A stretch of 64,000 bases of DNA from CAYMYN01 sp964394665 (GTDB lineage: Bacteria; Planctomycetota; UBA1135; GCA-002686595), in the NCBI GenBank assembly GCA_964394665.1, contig CAYMYN010000022.1, positions 4,357 to 68,356 on the forward strand. Direction: 5' to 3'. A model generated the notes under the pieces. It did not search any database. It saw only the letters and a list, made by a program, of their open reading frames with translations, and was not told the origin of the DNA. This document shows, in pieces, positions 1 through 9,016 of the stretch (within the stretch, counting starts at the first letter, position 1; every line of letters starts with the position of its first letter). The position numbers and the translations under genes were made by a program.

Positions 1-1
1 G

Positions 2-616
2 CTCGAGCGCCTGGGGCTTGCGGAGAACACGGTCGTCGTCCTGTGGGGCGACCACGGCTGGCACCTGGGCGACCTGGGCCTGTGGGGCAAGCACACGAAC
101 TACGAGCGCGCGGTGCGCTCGCCGCTGATCGTGCGCGCGCCGGGGCGGGGCCTCGTCGGTGCGCACAGCGAGGCGCTCGTCGAGCTGGGCGACCTCTACC
201 CGACCCTGGCCGATCTGTGTGGCCTCGCGCCGCCGGCGAACCTCGAGTCGACGAGCCTCGTCCCCCTGCTCGAGAATCCCTCGCGCCCCTGGAAGCGGGC
301 GGCCTTCCACCTCTACCCGCGCCACGCGCCGGGGGTGGGCAATCTCGTCGGCCGCGCCGTGCGCACCGACCGCTATCGCCTGATCGAGTGGACGGACGCG
401 GCCCGCGAGTATCGCGTGCGCGAACTCTACGACTACCAGGGCCCGGGCGAGCGCCGCAACCTGGCCGGCGACCCCGAGCTGGCCGAGGTCGAGGAGGAAC
501 TCGCCCGGCTCCTGCGCCGCGGCTGGCGCGCCGCCCTGCCGCCCGACCTGTCCGAGGGCCCCCCCGCGGAGCCCGCCACGGAACCCGCCACGGGGCACCG
601 ACGCCCGGCGCGTTGA
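2..616 (+). CDS. Sulfatase (iduronate-2-sulfatase-like), C-terminal part
   Basis: C-terminal 204 residues of a type I sulfatase; the start and the catalytic Cys/Ser motif lie outside the window. The visible part opens with a strand ending in GDHGWHLGD and continues LWGKHTNYE, the metal-binding Asp-His and substrate-loop region of the alkaline-phosphatase-like fold. It then has RSPLIVRAPG and ELGDLYPTLADLCGL, the usual order in iduronate-2-sulfatase-like family members. The tail (YDYQGPGERRNLAGDPE) is the typical sulfatase C-terminal subdomain that reports file differences between stated and delivered terms. Family members release sulfate from sulfated polysaccharides, usually after export, and are numerous in Planctomycetota. 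The last 20 residues are a low-complexity Pro/Ala/Glu tail. It ends 33 bp before dinB on the same strand. The family is clear; the substrate cannot be told. Confidence 0.88.
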   Translation, partial: LERLGLAENTVVVLWGDHGWHLGDLGLWGKHTNYERAVRSPLIVRAPGRGLVGAHSEALVELGDLYPTLADLCGLAPPANLESTSLVPLLENPSRPWKRAAFHLYPRHAPGVGNLVGRAVRTDRYRLIEWTDAAREYRVRELYDYQGPGERRNLAGDPELAEVEEELARLLRRGWRAALPPDLSEGPPAEPATEPATGHRRPAR

Positions 617-649
617 CGGATCGAGGGCCCCTCGGGCACCCTGACCGGG

Positions 650-1909
650 ATGGCCGCCGGCCCCCCGCTCTCGATCCTGCACGTCGACATGGACGCCTTC
701 TATGCGTCCGTGGAGGTGCGCGACAACCCCTCGCTCGTCGGCCTGCCGGTGTGCGTCGGGGGTCCGGCGACGAGCCGCGGCGTGATCAGCGCCGCCAGCT
801 ACGAGGCGCGCCGCTTCGGCGTGCACAGCGCCATGCCCACCGCCCAGGCGCGGCGCCTGTGCCCCGATCTCGTGCTCCTGCCGCCGGACTTCGAGCGCTA
901 CACCGCGGTCTCGCGCCAGATCATGGGCATCTTCCGGCGCTACACGCCGCTGGTCGAGCCGCTCTCCCTCGACGAGGCCTTTCTCGACGTCGCGGGCTGC
1001 GAGCGCCTCTTCGGCGACGCGGTCGAGATCGGCCGCGCCATCCAGCGCGACATCCTGCGCGAGACGAATCTGGTGGCCTCGGTGGGCGTCGCGCCCTCGA
1101 AGTTCCTGGCCAAGCTTGCCTCGGACCTCGACAAACCCGCGGGCTTCCGCGTGATCCGCCCCGACGAGGTGCGCGAGGTGCTCGACCCGCTGCCCGTGTC
1201 GAAGATCTACGGCGTGGGGGAGCGCAGCGCCAAGCGCCTCGAGGCCCTGGGGATCACCACCGTGGGCCAGCTCGCCTCGCGCCCGCGGGAGGAGGTCGTG
1301 CGCCTGTTCGGCGCCAGCGGCGCCTGGATCCACGACCTCGCCCACGGGATCGACGCGCGCCGCGTCACGCCGCGCCGCGAGGAGAAGTCCCACGGCATGG
1401 AGCGCACCTTCCCCGAGGACGTGGAGAGCCGCGAGGAGCTGCGCGTGTTCCTGCTCGAGTTCTGCGAGGAGGTGGCCTTCGGCCTGCGGGACAAGGGCCT
1501 GCGCGGCCGCACGGTGACCCTCAAGGCGCGCTACGCCGACTTCACGACCGTGACGCGCACCCAGACCCTGCCCCTGGCGACGAACCTCGGCGCGCGCCTC
1601 TACGCCACGGCCCGCGAGCTGCTCGAGCGCATCCCCCCCGGCCCCCTGCGCCTGGTCGGCGTGCAGGTCTCGAACCTCGAGGACGTGCGCACCCCCGTGC
1701 AGGAGACGCTCTTCGGCGCAAGCGATCGCCCGGGCGACGAACGCTCGTCCTGGATGCGCTCCCGCGAGCGCCTCGAATCCGCCAGCGCCGGCCTCGACAA
1801 GCTGCGCAAGAAGTACGGCCGCGACACCGTGCGCCCCGCGTCCCTCCTCGGCCGCCCCCGCTCCCGCGGCCTCGACGGCACCGACGGCCCCCTGCGCCCC
1901 GAGAAGTAG
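650..1909 (+). CDS. dinB: DNA polymerase IV (Y-family translesion polymerase)
   Basis: Error-prone Y-family polymerase that copies past damaged bases; cytoplasmic, normally part of the DNA-damage response. The 419-residue length is slightly longer than typical (about 350-400). The catalytic motif HVDMDAFYASVE is at residues 11-22 and the second acidic motif SLDEAFLDV near residue 105. The helix-hairpin-helix region KIYGVGERSAKRLEALGI follows, then the little-finger domain with the SHGMERTF segment. ATG at 650 is the first start after the sulfatase stop and gives a normal N-terminus. The last 40 residues are Arg-rich and lack an obvious beta-clamp motif. No LexA-type operator was recognised upstream. 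It converges with the ATPase gene ending at 2007. Confidence 0.97.
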   Translation: MAAGPPLSILHVDMDAFYASVEVRDNPSLVGLPVCVGGPATSRGVISAASYEARRFGVHSAMPTAQARRLCPDLVLLPPDFERYTAVSRQIMGIFRRYTPLVEPLSLDEAFLDVAGCERLFGDAVEIGRAIQRDILRETNLVASVGVAPSKFLAKLASDLDKPAGFRVIRPDEVREVLDPLPVSKIYGVGERSAKRLEALGITTVGQLASRPREEVVRLFGASGAWIHDLAHGIDARRVTPRREEKSHGMERTFPEDVESREELRVFLLEFCEEVAFGLRDKGLRGRTVTLKARYADFTTVTRTQTLPLATNLGARLYATARELLERIPPGPLRLVGVQVSNLEDVRTPVQETLFGASDRPGDERSSWMRSRERLESASAGLDKLRKKYGRDTVRPASLLGRPRSRGLDGTDGPLRPEK

Positions 1910-2006
1910 GCCACCCCGTTCCCCCGACCGACCCCGGCCCGGTTTCGTGGTGGCCCCGACGGATGCCCTAGCGGTCCAAGGTGCCCAGCGACGGGTCGTT
2001 GCCGAC

Positions 2007-3380
2007 TCACAGCCCCGCGACGAGGTTCTCGAGATCCTGGGCGAGGTAGCCCGCGCGCTCGGCTGCGCGGCGGGTCTCCGGGGAATGCCGGGGAGCGATG
2101 GCAGCCTTCTCCACGGTCCAGCCCCGCACCCGCGGGGTGCGTGCGAGGAAACGCGCGACGTGCTGGTCGAAGCGGGCGAAGTCGGGCGCCAGGCGATCGG
2201 CGGAGCGCTTGCAGGAGCCCAGTCGCACGACGCGATCCGCCTCGTTCAGCGCCACGAGGTCGATCTCGGTGTCGCCTCGATCCCAGTAGCCCTCGACGCG
2301 CTGGCTCAGGCGGAAACCCTCGAGCTTCTTGCGGCTGCGCTCCGCGTAGAGGGTTCCCACGAGCTTCTCCAGACCATGGCCCTCCGCCTCAGCCAGCCGC
2401 TCGTCGGCTTCCTTCACCAGCTCGTCGACCGGCCGGAAGTTGACCGAGGCCGCGGGGGTCGCGATGGCCGCCAGCCAGGAGCGCAGGAAGTTGTCGCTGA
2501 TGTAGTAGCGCCCGTTGCGCGCGGTGGCCTTGGCGAAGATCGGCTGGAGCTGCGACACCATCCGGTACCGCTCCCGGAGGACCTTCAGGTAGCCGCCGAC
2601 CTGCGTCTCGCTCTCGGGCTCGACCGAGCGGGCGTGTTCGGCCAGCTCGCCGTTCGAACAGCCGGGATGGCGCGCGATGAACTTCAGCACGAGGTCGTAG
2701 CGCCCGCGCAGCTCGCGCAGGAACCAGTTCTCCGCTTCGCCGCGCAGGGGCGAGGAACTCGAGAAGAAGAGCTCCCCCAAGAGCTCCCGCCTGCCCGCGC
2801 CGAGAACTCTCTCCTCGTAGGCATCCCGGTAGAACTTCGGCACGCCCTCGAACAGGTTCCACAGGAAGAGCAGGCGCTCGGGGCTGGGATCCGCGTGGGC
2901 ACGCAGGATCTCGAGCACCGACGCGATGTCGAGGTGCGGCAGGTCGAAGTGGTGCGTGAGACGCGCGAAGAGCGGCGCGTGGCGATCCTCGAGCAGCGCC
3001 GACATCTCGGTGTGGATCGAGCCCAGGACGATCAGACCGCCCCGCACGCGCTCGGCTTCTCGAGTGAGCCGGTCCACCTCGAGCTGGAGGTGGGACGTGA
3101 ACTCGTAGATCGCCTTGCGGTGGAAGTACTGGAACTCGTCCACCGCGACCACGTAGCCGCGGCGCGCCAGCTCGGCGATGGACGCGGCCAGGGAGCGCAG
3201 GTCGCGCGGCGGCGGCCCCTCGACGCGGAACAGCTCGTAGAAGTCGCGCGCCGCGGAGACGACCCCCGCCGGGTCCGAGTCGGGGATCTGGATGTAGAGC
3301 ACCTGCTCCCGGCGCTCGGCCTGGAGCGCGTGCTGGACCAGGCCGACTCCGGCCCCGATCTTCCGCTCGCGGCTGCGCAC
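2007..3380 (-). CDS. DUF234-type (archaeal-like) ATPase with missing N-terminus and degenerate P-loop; possibly a pseudogene
   Basis: Resembles ATPase_2 proteins: a STAND-like ATPase domain, a winged helix, then a C-terminal DUF234 nuclease-like domain. Seen here: a Walker B strand GYVVAVDEFQYF, the sensor-like strand GLIVLGSIHTEMSALL, a winged-helix stretch and a DUF234 tail (GDTEIDLVALNE, then GSCKRSADRL) that keeps the acidic/Lys pattern of a PD-(D/E)XK fold. The region where the P-loop should be reads KIGAGVGLVQHAL, where the family has a G-x-x-x-x-G-K-[TS] motif, so the Walker A Lys and Thr are absent. About 30 residues normally preceding it are also missing. The frame stays open to 3722 but that part only shadows the next gene. 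The GTG at 3380 is the most downstream usable start. A 58-bp palindrome sits just upstream (3443-3500). It may be a dead remnant. Confidence 0.6.
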   Translation of the reverse strand: MRSRERKIGAGVGLVQHALQAERREQVLYIQIPDSDPAGVVSAARDFYELFRVEGPPPRDLRSLAASIAELARRGYVVAVDEFQYFHRKAIYEFTSHLQLEVDRLTREAERVRGGLIVLGSIHTEMSALLEDRHAPLFARLTHHFDLPHLDIASVLEILRAHADPSPERLLFLWNLFEGVPKFYRDAYEERVLGAGRRELLGELFFSSSSPLRGEAENWFLRELRGRYDLVLKFIARHPGCSNGELAEHARSVEPESETQVGGYLKVLRERYRMVSQLQPIFAKATARNGRYYISDNFLRSWLAAIATPAASVNFRPVDELVKEADERLAEAEGHGLEKLVGTLYAERSRKKLEGFRLSQRVEGYWDRGDTEIDLVALNEADRVVRLGSCKRSADRLAPDFARFDQHVARFLARTPRVRGWTVEKAAIAPRHSPETRRAAERAGYLAQDLENLVAGL

Positions 3381-3442
3381 GCGGCTCCAGCTCGGAGCCT
3401 CGTTCCGGGGGGTCGGGACCCCCGGCGGGGTGAAGTTGTATA

Positions 3443-3500
3443 GGCTCTCCTGCGCCTTTAGTGGAAGCCCGCGCGCTTCCACTAAATGGGCAGGAGAGCC
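3443..3500. terminator. 58-bp near-perfect palindrome
   Basis: Arms 3443-3468 and 3475-3500 are inverted repeats of 26 nt separated by a 6-nt GC loop. Only the 3-nt middle of each arm (3454-3456 and 3487-3489) fails to pair fully. It lies 12 bp after the stop of the kinase gene read on the - strand and just before the damaged ATPase gene. A factor-independent terminator for the kinase gene is the simplest reading. The A/T-containing arms, unusual in this GC-rich DNA, could instead mark a small mobile or REP-like element that landed at the start of the ATPase gene. Confidence 0.6.
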
Positions 3501-3511
3501 GTTGTTTAGTC

Positions 3512-6352
3512 CTAAGGCGTAATGCGCCTGGCGGGCCGAAGGCCGATCCCGCCGCTGCGGAAGCCGGGCTCGTACCAGCCGCGGTACGACGAGCGCGAAA
3601 ACATGGGCCCGTTCCAGGATTCGCCGCTGCGGAGGCTCCGCTCGTGGGATTGATCCGCAGGATCTAAAGGGTCGACTCGCAGCTCGGTCCCATACTGAGC
3701 GCCACTGCCGTCCAGGCACCACTCCCCTAGGCTGCCGTGCATTTCGTGCAGGCCGAAGGGGTTCGCGGCAAGCCGGCCGATGTGCATGGTCGCCCCTGCA
3801 TCGTCGTTCAGCTTGACATTCTCCTTACCGCGCAGGCTATCCGCGTCTGGACCCGTCCACCACGGAGTGTCCGTGCCCGCGCGGCAGGCGTACTCCCACT
3901 GGGCTTCCGTGGGCAGCGTGATCCAGGCATCCGCCCGTACGAGTTCGGCTATGCAGTCTTCCCAGTTCACCCAGTGCTGTGGTCTAAGGGGGGAATAGCG
4001 CGTGTCGACGCTGTACCTGCGCGCGATCCGCCGCCACGGCCCCTGCGCCATCTCGTACTTCGAGAGGAAGAAGGGCGACAGCGCCACCTCGTGCACGGGA
4101 GACTCGTTGTCATCGGCCTGCGGGTCGTAGTTGCGGCCCTCGCGGTCGCTCCTCTGCGCTCCCATCCAGAAGCGACCGCCAGGCAGCAGCACGAAGACCA
4201 GGCCCGTCTCGCCCGTGAGCTCGAGCTTGCCGTCCGTACTGCGCCGGGGTGGCTCACCGGTCTGGAGGTGCGCGAACTCCCACAGCCCGCTCACGGGGTC
4301 GGGGCCGATCGGCAGGAGTCCGATCTGGGGTGCGAGCTTCAGGCCACCGTAGCGGGGATGGGCCTCGATGGCGGCGATCGCCTCCTTCCACGCCGCCACG
4401 GCCTCCGGCGTCTCGACCGAGCGCAGGACAAACCCCAGACGCTCCTCCAGGCGCTGCAGGTCGCCGACGAGCGTGTTCAACTGGCCGTGCCACCACTCCT
4501 CGTCACTGTTCTCGAAGCGCCAGACGCGGCGCTCGCCATCTACAGAGTCCTCGGGGGTGGGATCCATGGCGCGAGCGCGCAGTTCGGCCAGGCGTCGCTG
4601 GGCTTCGGCGAGGCCCGGGCGCCAGGGTAGGCCGCGAGCAAGGTCCTCCTCCTGGCCTTGAAGCAGCAGGCGGGCTTGCCGCGGCCACCAGACGTGGGAG
4701 GGCTCGCTCTGGCGCAGGGCGTAGTCCAGGGACTGGCTGGCGGCGTCGAAGGCGGCGAGGTCCTGGATCAGGCCGCGGACGCGGAGTTCGCGTTCACGGT
4801 CCTGGGCTTCTTCCCGGAGGCGGTCGGCGGTGAGTCGGGCTTGCGTTTCGGCTGCGGCCAGATCCCTGGCGCTCTGTGCTTCGCGATCGGCGCGTTCGGC
4901 CTGTTGCTGCGCTTCGCCCGCGTACAGGAGGCTGGTGACGATCCCGGCCACCAGGATCAGCACCGCGGCGGCGAGGGAGGTGGCGAGGGCGCGGTTGCGG
5001 CGGATCCACTTCTTGCCCTCGGCCCAGGCGCCGGTCTCGTAGGCGGAGACGACGCGGCCCTCGAGGTAGGCCGCGAGGTCGCGGGCGAGGGCGGGCATGT
5101 CGGGGTAGCGATTACGCGGGTCGCGGGCCATGGCGCGGTCCGCGATCGCGACCAGCTCCGCGGGCGCGGTGGGGGCCTCGCGCTCGAGCGAAGTCGGCGG
5201 GCCCTCCTTCACCCAGCGCCAGACGGCGTAGTTGCTGGCGCGCTGACCGGTGCGCACGTAGGGCATGTGGCCCGCGAGCAAGTGGTAGAGCATCGCGCCC
5301 ACGGCGTAGACGTCCGAGTGCGGGCCCATGGCCTCGAGGTCGCCCTCCGCCTGCTCGGGCGGCATGTAGGCCGGGGTGCCGACCACGTCGCCGTCCATCG
5401 TGTAGAGCGGCGAGTCGGGCGTGTCGGCGGCGTGCTCGCGGCGATCCGAGCGGATCACCGTCGGGCCGCTGCTGGCATCGGGACGCAGGCGGACATCGCG
5501 CGCCTCCTCGCGGCCCAAAATCTTCGCCAGGCCCCAGTCCATCACGTAGACCTCGCCGTAGCGGCCCACCATGATGTTGGCGGGCTTGAGGTCGCGGTGG
5601 ATCACGCCCTTGTCGTGGGCGTAGCTCATGGCCTCGCAGACCTTTTGGAGCACGCCCAGGGCGCGCACCGGGTTCCAACCCTCCTCGCCGGTCGCGACCA
5701 GATCGAAGACCGCCTTCAGGTCGCGGCCCTTCACGAGCTTCATCGTGAAGTACGCCCGACCCTGGGCATCGAGCCCCAGCTCGTGCACGGGCACGATGCC
5801 GGGGTGGTCGAGCTGGCCGGTGACCTGGGCTTCCTCGAGGAAGCGCGCGAGCTGGCGCCGGTCGACCGGCGGCGTGGCGTCGCTCGGCGCCTCGCGCCGG
5901 CCCAGGATGACCTTCATCGCCAGGTGCCGGCGCAGGTCCTCGTCCCACACGCGCAGGATCGCGCCCATGCCGCCCTCGGCGACCTGACCCTTGAGCCGAT
6001 AGCGCGTCGACGCCGCGCGCCCCGCGAGGCGGCCCACGACCTTGGCGGTGAAGTCGCCGGGGTCCGCGTCCTCGCCCTCGAGCTCGACCTTGGGATCGAC
6101 CCCCGAACCGAAGTGCGACGCGAGCCGCTCGGAGAGCGAGCCGGCGAGACCGAAGCGCGCGATCAGCTCGTCGAGCTCTTCCTGGCGGCGCTGCATGGAC
6201 CGCAGCTCGTCCGCGAGGCCCGGGTGCCGTCGGCACAGCTCTTCCAGGTCTTCCGCCTGCCCCTCCTCGCGCCGCACGAGCCACTCGGCGAAGAGCGACT
6301 CGGCGGGCTGCTCGGAAGGCGGATCCCGCCCGTCCCCCTGCGCTCCCTCCAT
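3512..6352 (-). CDS. Ser/Thr protein kinase fused to a SUMF1/formylglycine-enzyme-like domain
   Basis: A 946-residue one-pass membrane protein. After an acidic N-terminal segment comes a PknB-type kinase: Gly-loop VAEGGMGAILRV (124-135), Lys147 in AMKVIL, catalytic HRDLKPANIM (252-261), DWG (272-274, in place of DFG) and activation-segment GTPAYMPPEQ. A single hydrophobic helix lies at about 456-478, followed by an Arg/Glu-rich coiled coil. The last 240 residues are an FGE-sulfatase fold (LLPGGRFWMGAQ, LPTEAQWEYACRAG, HEMHGSLGEWC, SSYRGW, GIGLRPAR). The ATG at 6352 was chosen because it begins a normal EQPAESLFAEWL N-terminal segment; 42 upstream codons are low-complexity. Kinases with periplasmic FGE-like domains are frequent in Planctomycetota and are usually read as sensors, not sulfatase activators. 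Substrate unknown. Confidence 0.92.
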   Translation of the reverse strand: MEGAQGDGRDPPSEQPAESLFAEWLVRREEGQAEDLEELCRRHPGLADELRSMQRRQEELDELIARFGLAGSLSERLASHFGSGVDPKVELEGEDADPGDFTAKVVGRLAGRAASTRYRLKGQVAEGGMGAILRVWDEDLRRHLAMKVILGRREAPSDATPPVDRRQLARFLEEAQVTGQLDHPGIVPVHELGLDAQGRAYFTMKLVKGRDLKAVFDLVATGEEGWNPVRALGVLQKVCEAMSYAHDKGVIHRDLKPANIMVGRYGEVYVMDWGLAKILGREEARDVRLRPDASSGPTVIRSDRREHAADTPDSPLYTMDGDVVGTPAYMPPEQAEGDLEAMGPHSDVYAVGAMLYHLLAGHMPYVRTGQRASNYAVWRWVKEGPPTSLEREAPTAPAELVAIADRAMARDPRNRYPDMPALARDLAAYLEGRVVSAYETGAWAEGKKWIRRNRALATSLAAAVLILVAGIVTSLLYAGEAQQQAERADREAQSARDLAAAETQARLTADRLREEAQDRERELRVRGLIQDLAAFDAASQSLDYALRQSEPSHVWWPRQARLLLQGQEEDLARGLPWRPGLAEAQRRLAELRARAMDPTPEDSVDGERRVWRFENSDEEWWHGQLNTLVGDLQRLEERLGFVLRSVETPEAVAAWKEAIAAIEAHPRYGGLKLAPQIGLLPIGPDPVSGLWEFAHLQTGEPPRRSTDGKLELTGETGLVFVLLPGGRFWMGAQRSDREGRNYDPQADDNESPVHEVALSPFFLSKYEMAQGPWRRIARRYSVDTRYSPLRPQHWVNWEDCIAELVRADAWITLPTEAQWEYACRAGTDTPWWTGPDADSLRGKENVKLNDDAGATMHIGRLAANPFGLHEMHGSLGEWCLDGSGAQYGTELRVDPLDPADQSHERSLRSGESWNGPMFSRSSYRGWYEPGFRSGGIGLRPARRITP

Positions 6353-6524
6353 GGGCGTCGAGTGTAGCCGAGGGTGGGGCGCGGTGGCCGCCGGCGGGAA
6401 TGTGCGTGACGGTTGGCCGGGAGCTCCCCTTTGGAAGTGGCGGAGGGCGGGGCGCCCGCCGCGGCACCAACCCGTCAACCCCGGGCCCAGGTCCGGACCT
6501 TGGATCCAAGGAGAACCCTACCGA

Positions 6525-7736
6525 ATGCGCCATCCGATCTTCCTCGCGACCCTCCTTCTGAGTGCGCCGTGGGCCGCGGCGCAAGAGGTGCCGCGCGTCC
6601 TGTTGAGCATCGACGATCCCGCGCCCGGCAGGCCGGGTTGGTCGATCAGCGGGATCTCGAGCCTGGCCACCAACGGCGTCGGCGGTTGGGCCGCGCACCT
6701 ACGCGTCACCAAGGGCGGGGTGAGCGAGAACCACATCGTCGGCGGTAGCGCTTCCATGCCGCCGACGTTGCTCCGCAGCGCGCGCAGCCACTCTGGCTAC
6801 GACCAAGACTTCGAGGTCGATTCGAGGTTGCTCCCCATCGGCCTCGACGACTTGGGGCGCGTTGCCTACGGGAGCCGCATCGCCCCGTCGGGCGCGGGGA
6901 ACCTCAACTGGGACGGAATCTGGGTGGAGAATCGACTCGTCCACAACGGTCATCTCCACGGGGGAGGGTTCCCCGCGGTCGGGGGCATCACGCGCACCGG
7001 GGTGCCTTACTGGTATCGGAGCAACAAGCTCTGGATGGGTTCCCCGGCGCAGGTGGTCGTCGATCCGAGTCTGGTGCCCGGTATGCCGCACAATCTGCGG
7101 GACCTGGATCCCACCCTCAGTGCAGTGGCGCCCTTGGGCCAGCACTCCATCGTGAGTTCGAAGGTGTCTCCGATATTCAACCGCGCCTACGTGATCGTGG
7201 ACGGCGCGCAGGTCGAAGCCGGCGGCGTCCCGCTGCTGCCCTACTCGGGTCAGTCGGTACCACCCGAGGCTGGGGGCCTTCCGGGCGAGATCTGGACCTA
7301 TGTGCGGCAGGTTGGAATCAACGACAGCGGCAACTGGGCCCTTCGGATTTCGCTCTTTCCCCACCAGGATGTGATCGTCGTCGACGGCCAGATCCGCCTG
7401 CGCGACTTCGACACCGTCGACGGTCACCCGATCCGTGTGCACTCCTGGACCGATTTCGCGCTCGACCCCCAAGGGCGCCTCGTCCTACACACCTATGACT
7501 CCGGTAACGTTCCCGGCCTGTATCGCAGGGGGCGCCGGGTCTTCAGGCAGGGCGACCCGGTCGACTTCGACGGCGACGGTCAGGCCGACCCGTACGCCCT
7601 CGCGAGCCTGCTGCTGCCGGGGACCGAGCCGATGAGCGTCGGCAGCGACGGCTCGATCCTCTTCACGGGCTGGATCGAGATCGCGGGCATGCCCGGACCC
7701 CTGCGCAAGTCCCTGATGCTCCTGCCGGCACCCTGA
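6525..7736 (+). CDS. Exported protein of unknown function
   Basis: A 403-residue protein with a clear Sec signal peptide (MRHPIFLATLLLSAPWAAAQ, likely cut after AAA-Q). The mature part is all-beta in character, with repeated short motifs in which a described value is followed by a turn (for example NWDGIWVENRLVHNG, DVIVVDGQIRLRDF). This recalls the repeated hairpins of planctomycetal DUF7453-type exported proteins, though I cannot confirm that assignment. A FDGDGQADP segment near the end resembles a calcium-binding loop. The ATG at 6525 has AAGGAG at 6508-6513. The longer open frame upstream overlaps the kinase gene and has no signal peptide. It is divergent from the kinase gene, and a strong hairpin follows its stop. 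Confidence 0.72.
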   Translation: MRHPIFLATLLLSAPWAAAQEVPRVLLSIDDPAPGRPGWSISGISSLATNGVGGWAAHLRVTKGGVSENHIVGGSASMPPTLLRSARSHSGYDQDFEVDSRLLPIGLDDLGRVAYGSRIAPSGAGNLNWDGIWVENRLVHNGHLHGGGFPAVGGITRTGVPYWYRSNKLWMGSPAQVVVDPSLVPGMPHNLRDLDPTLSAVAPLGQHSIVSSKVSPIFNRAYVIVDGAQVEAGGVPLLPYSGQSVPPEAGGLPGEIWTYVRQVGINDSGNWALRISLFPHQDVIVVDGQIRLRDFDTVDGHPIRVHSWTDFALDPQGRLVLHTYDSGNVPGLYRRGRRVFRQGDPVDFDGDGQADPYALASLLLPGTEPMSVGSDGSILFTGWIEIAGMPGPLRKSLMLLPAP

Positions 7737-7772
7737 CGGGCAGCGACCGTCCGGCCGTCCTTCCCCTTCATC

Positions 7773-7810
7773 GGTACCGAGACCGGACGGGTTCCGCCGG
7801 TCTCGGTACC
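7773..7810. terminator. Bidirectional terminator hairpin
   Basis: Perfect 14-bp inverted repeat (7773-7786 with 7797-7810) around a 10-nt loop. It lies between the convergent ends of the exported-protein gene (stop at 7736) and the ferredoxin gene (stop at 7853). Position and symmetry fit a terminator used from both sides. There is no long T-tract, which is common in GC-rich genomes. Confidence 0.75.
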
Positions 7811-7852
7811 CCCGTCCGGATGGCCCGCGGCGTACCGGGCCGGCGGGCGGGC

Positions 7853-9016
7853 TCAGTGGTCGTCGGTCAGGTAGCTCATGAAGGACATGCCGATGTCCTG
7901 GAACTGGTGCTCGCGCGGGACCTCGATGGCGTCCTTGATGCAGACCTGCTCGCACAGCTTGCACGAGACACAGTTCTTCTCGATCACGAAGGCGACCTGG
8001 TTGGTCTGCGGCTGGCCGTAGACGCTCTCGGTGAGCGGCTTCATCTCGAGCGCCTCGAAGGGGCACACGTCGACGCAGAACTCGCAGCCGGTGCAGAGCT
8101 CCTCGTGCACCAGGGCTTTCGGCACCTTCTTGGGCTTGATCTTCTGGACCAGGACCTCGCGGCTGTCGTCGATCGCGTCGAAGGGGCAGTAGACGCCGCA
8201 GACCGAGCAGTTGATGCACAGGTCGGGGTCGATGAAGTAGCGCTCGTCGCCGCTGGTGATCGCGTTGGTCGGGCAGACGCGCTCGCAGATCGAGCACGAG
8301 GTGCACTTGGTGGTGATGAAGTGGCTCTTCCACTGCCAGCGCTCGCGCGCTTCGGCGTCGGTGAAGCAGACCACCTCGACCAGGCCGTGGGCGTCGTGGC
8401 GGCTCGAGAAACCGACGATCGGCCGCTCGAGCGGGATGGTGGTCGTGAACTGACCGGGGAAGGAGCGCGAGGTGTGGGTGAGGGCGCGGATCTTGGGGTC
8501 CTTGACCCAACCCGTGACCAGCAGCGTGTTCCCCTGCATGTAGACGTGGCAGCCGTACTCGGGCATCTGCTCGGGCATGCCGTAGCGGAAGCGGTCGCGG
8601 GCGGCGGGCACGCGCGTGGGGAGCTGCAGCTTGACGTGGAAGTACCCACGCTGCTCCTCGACCGTGAAGTCGCGGCCGTAGCGCCGGTCGCGCTCGAGCG
8701 TGTCCTCCTCGACGCCGCGCCAGCGGGCCCACTCGAGCTCCCAGCCGGGGACCTCCTCGAGCTTGCCCAGGTCCTCGGGCGGCGGGACCTCGCCCGAGAA
8801 GCTGATCGCCGCCGTCGGGCAGACGTCGATCACCTTGCGCGCGTTGTAGAGGTCGGCGGGGTGGTTGTCGTGGGCGTGGGCCTTCTGGTCGGCCCCCATG
8901 TAGAAGACCTCGGGGAAGTCCTGGCAGCAGGCGTCGCAGGCGATGCACAACACCGGATCGACGGCGTAGCGCTCGGCCTGGGCCACGGTCTCCTGGATCG
9001 AGCTCGATTCGGACAT
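7853..9016 (-). CDS. Multi-cluster 4Fe-4S ferredoxin with an internal small-heat-shock/CS-like domain
   Basis: A 387-residue soluble protein predicted to carry electrons through about five iron-sulfur clusters. An N-terminal ferredoxin-like segment has Cys24, 27, 30 and CP at 66-67. Four canonical CxxCxxCxxxC motifs follow at 238-248, 267-277, 308-318 and 349-359, so the C-terminal half is a double two-cluster ferredoxin. Between them, about residues 118-217, is a beta-rich region (YFHVKLQLPTRVP, GNTLLVTGWV, FTTTIPLERPI) patterned like an alpha-crystallin/CS domain. No signal peptide. The ATG at 9016 gives a normal start; the frame upstream is noncoding in character. It stands alone, so the redox partner is not shown by context. 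The role of the inserted domain is unknown; binding a client redox protein is a guess. Confidence 0.88.
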   Translation of the reverse strand: MSESSSIQETVAQAERYAVDPVLCIACDACCQDFPEVFYMGADQKAHAHDNHPADLYNARKVIDVCPTAAISFSGEVPPPEDLGKLEEVPGWELEWARWRGVEEDTLERDRRYGRDFTVEEQRGYFHVKLQLPTRVPAARDRFRYGMPEQMPEYGCHVYMQGNTLLVTGWVKDPKIRALTHTSRSFPGQFTTTIPLERPIVGFSSRHDAHGLVEVVCFTDAEARERWQWKSHFITTKCTSCSICERVCPTNAITSGDERYFIDPDLCINCSVCGVYCPFDAIDDSREVLVQKIKPKKVPKALVHEELCTGCEFCVDVCPFEALEMKPLTESVYGQPQTNQVAFVIEKNCVSCKLCEQVCIKDAIEVPREHQFQDIGMSFMSYLTDDH

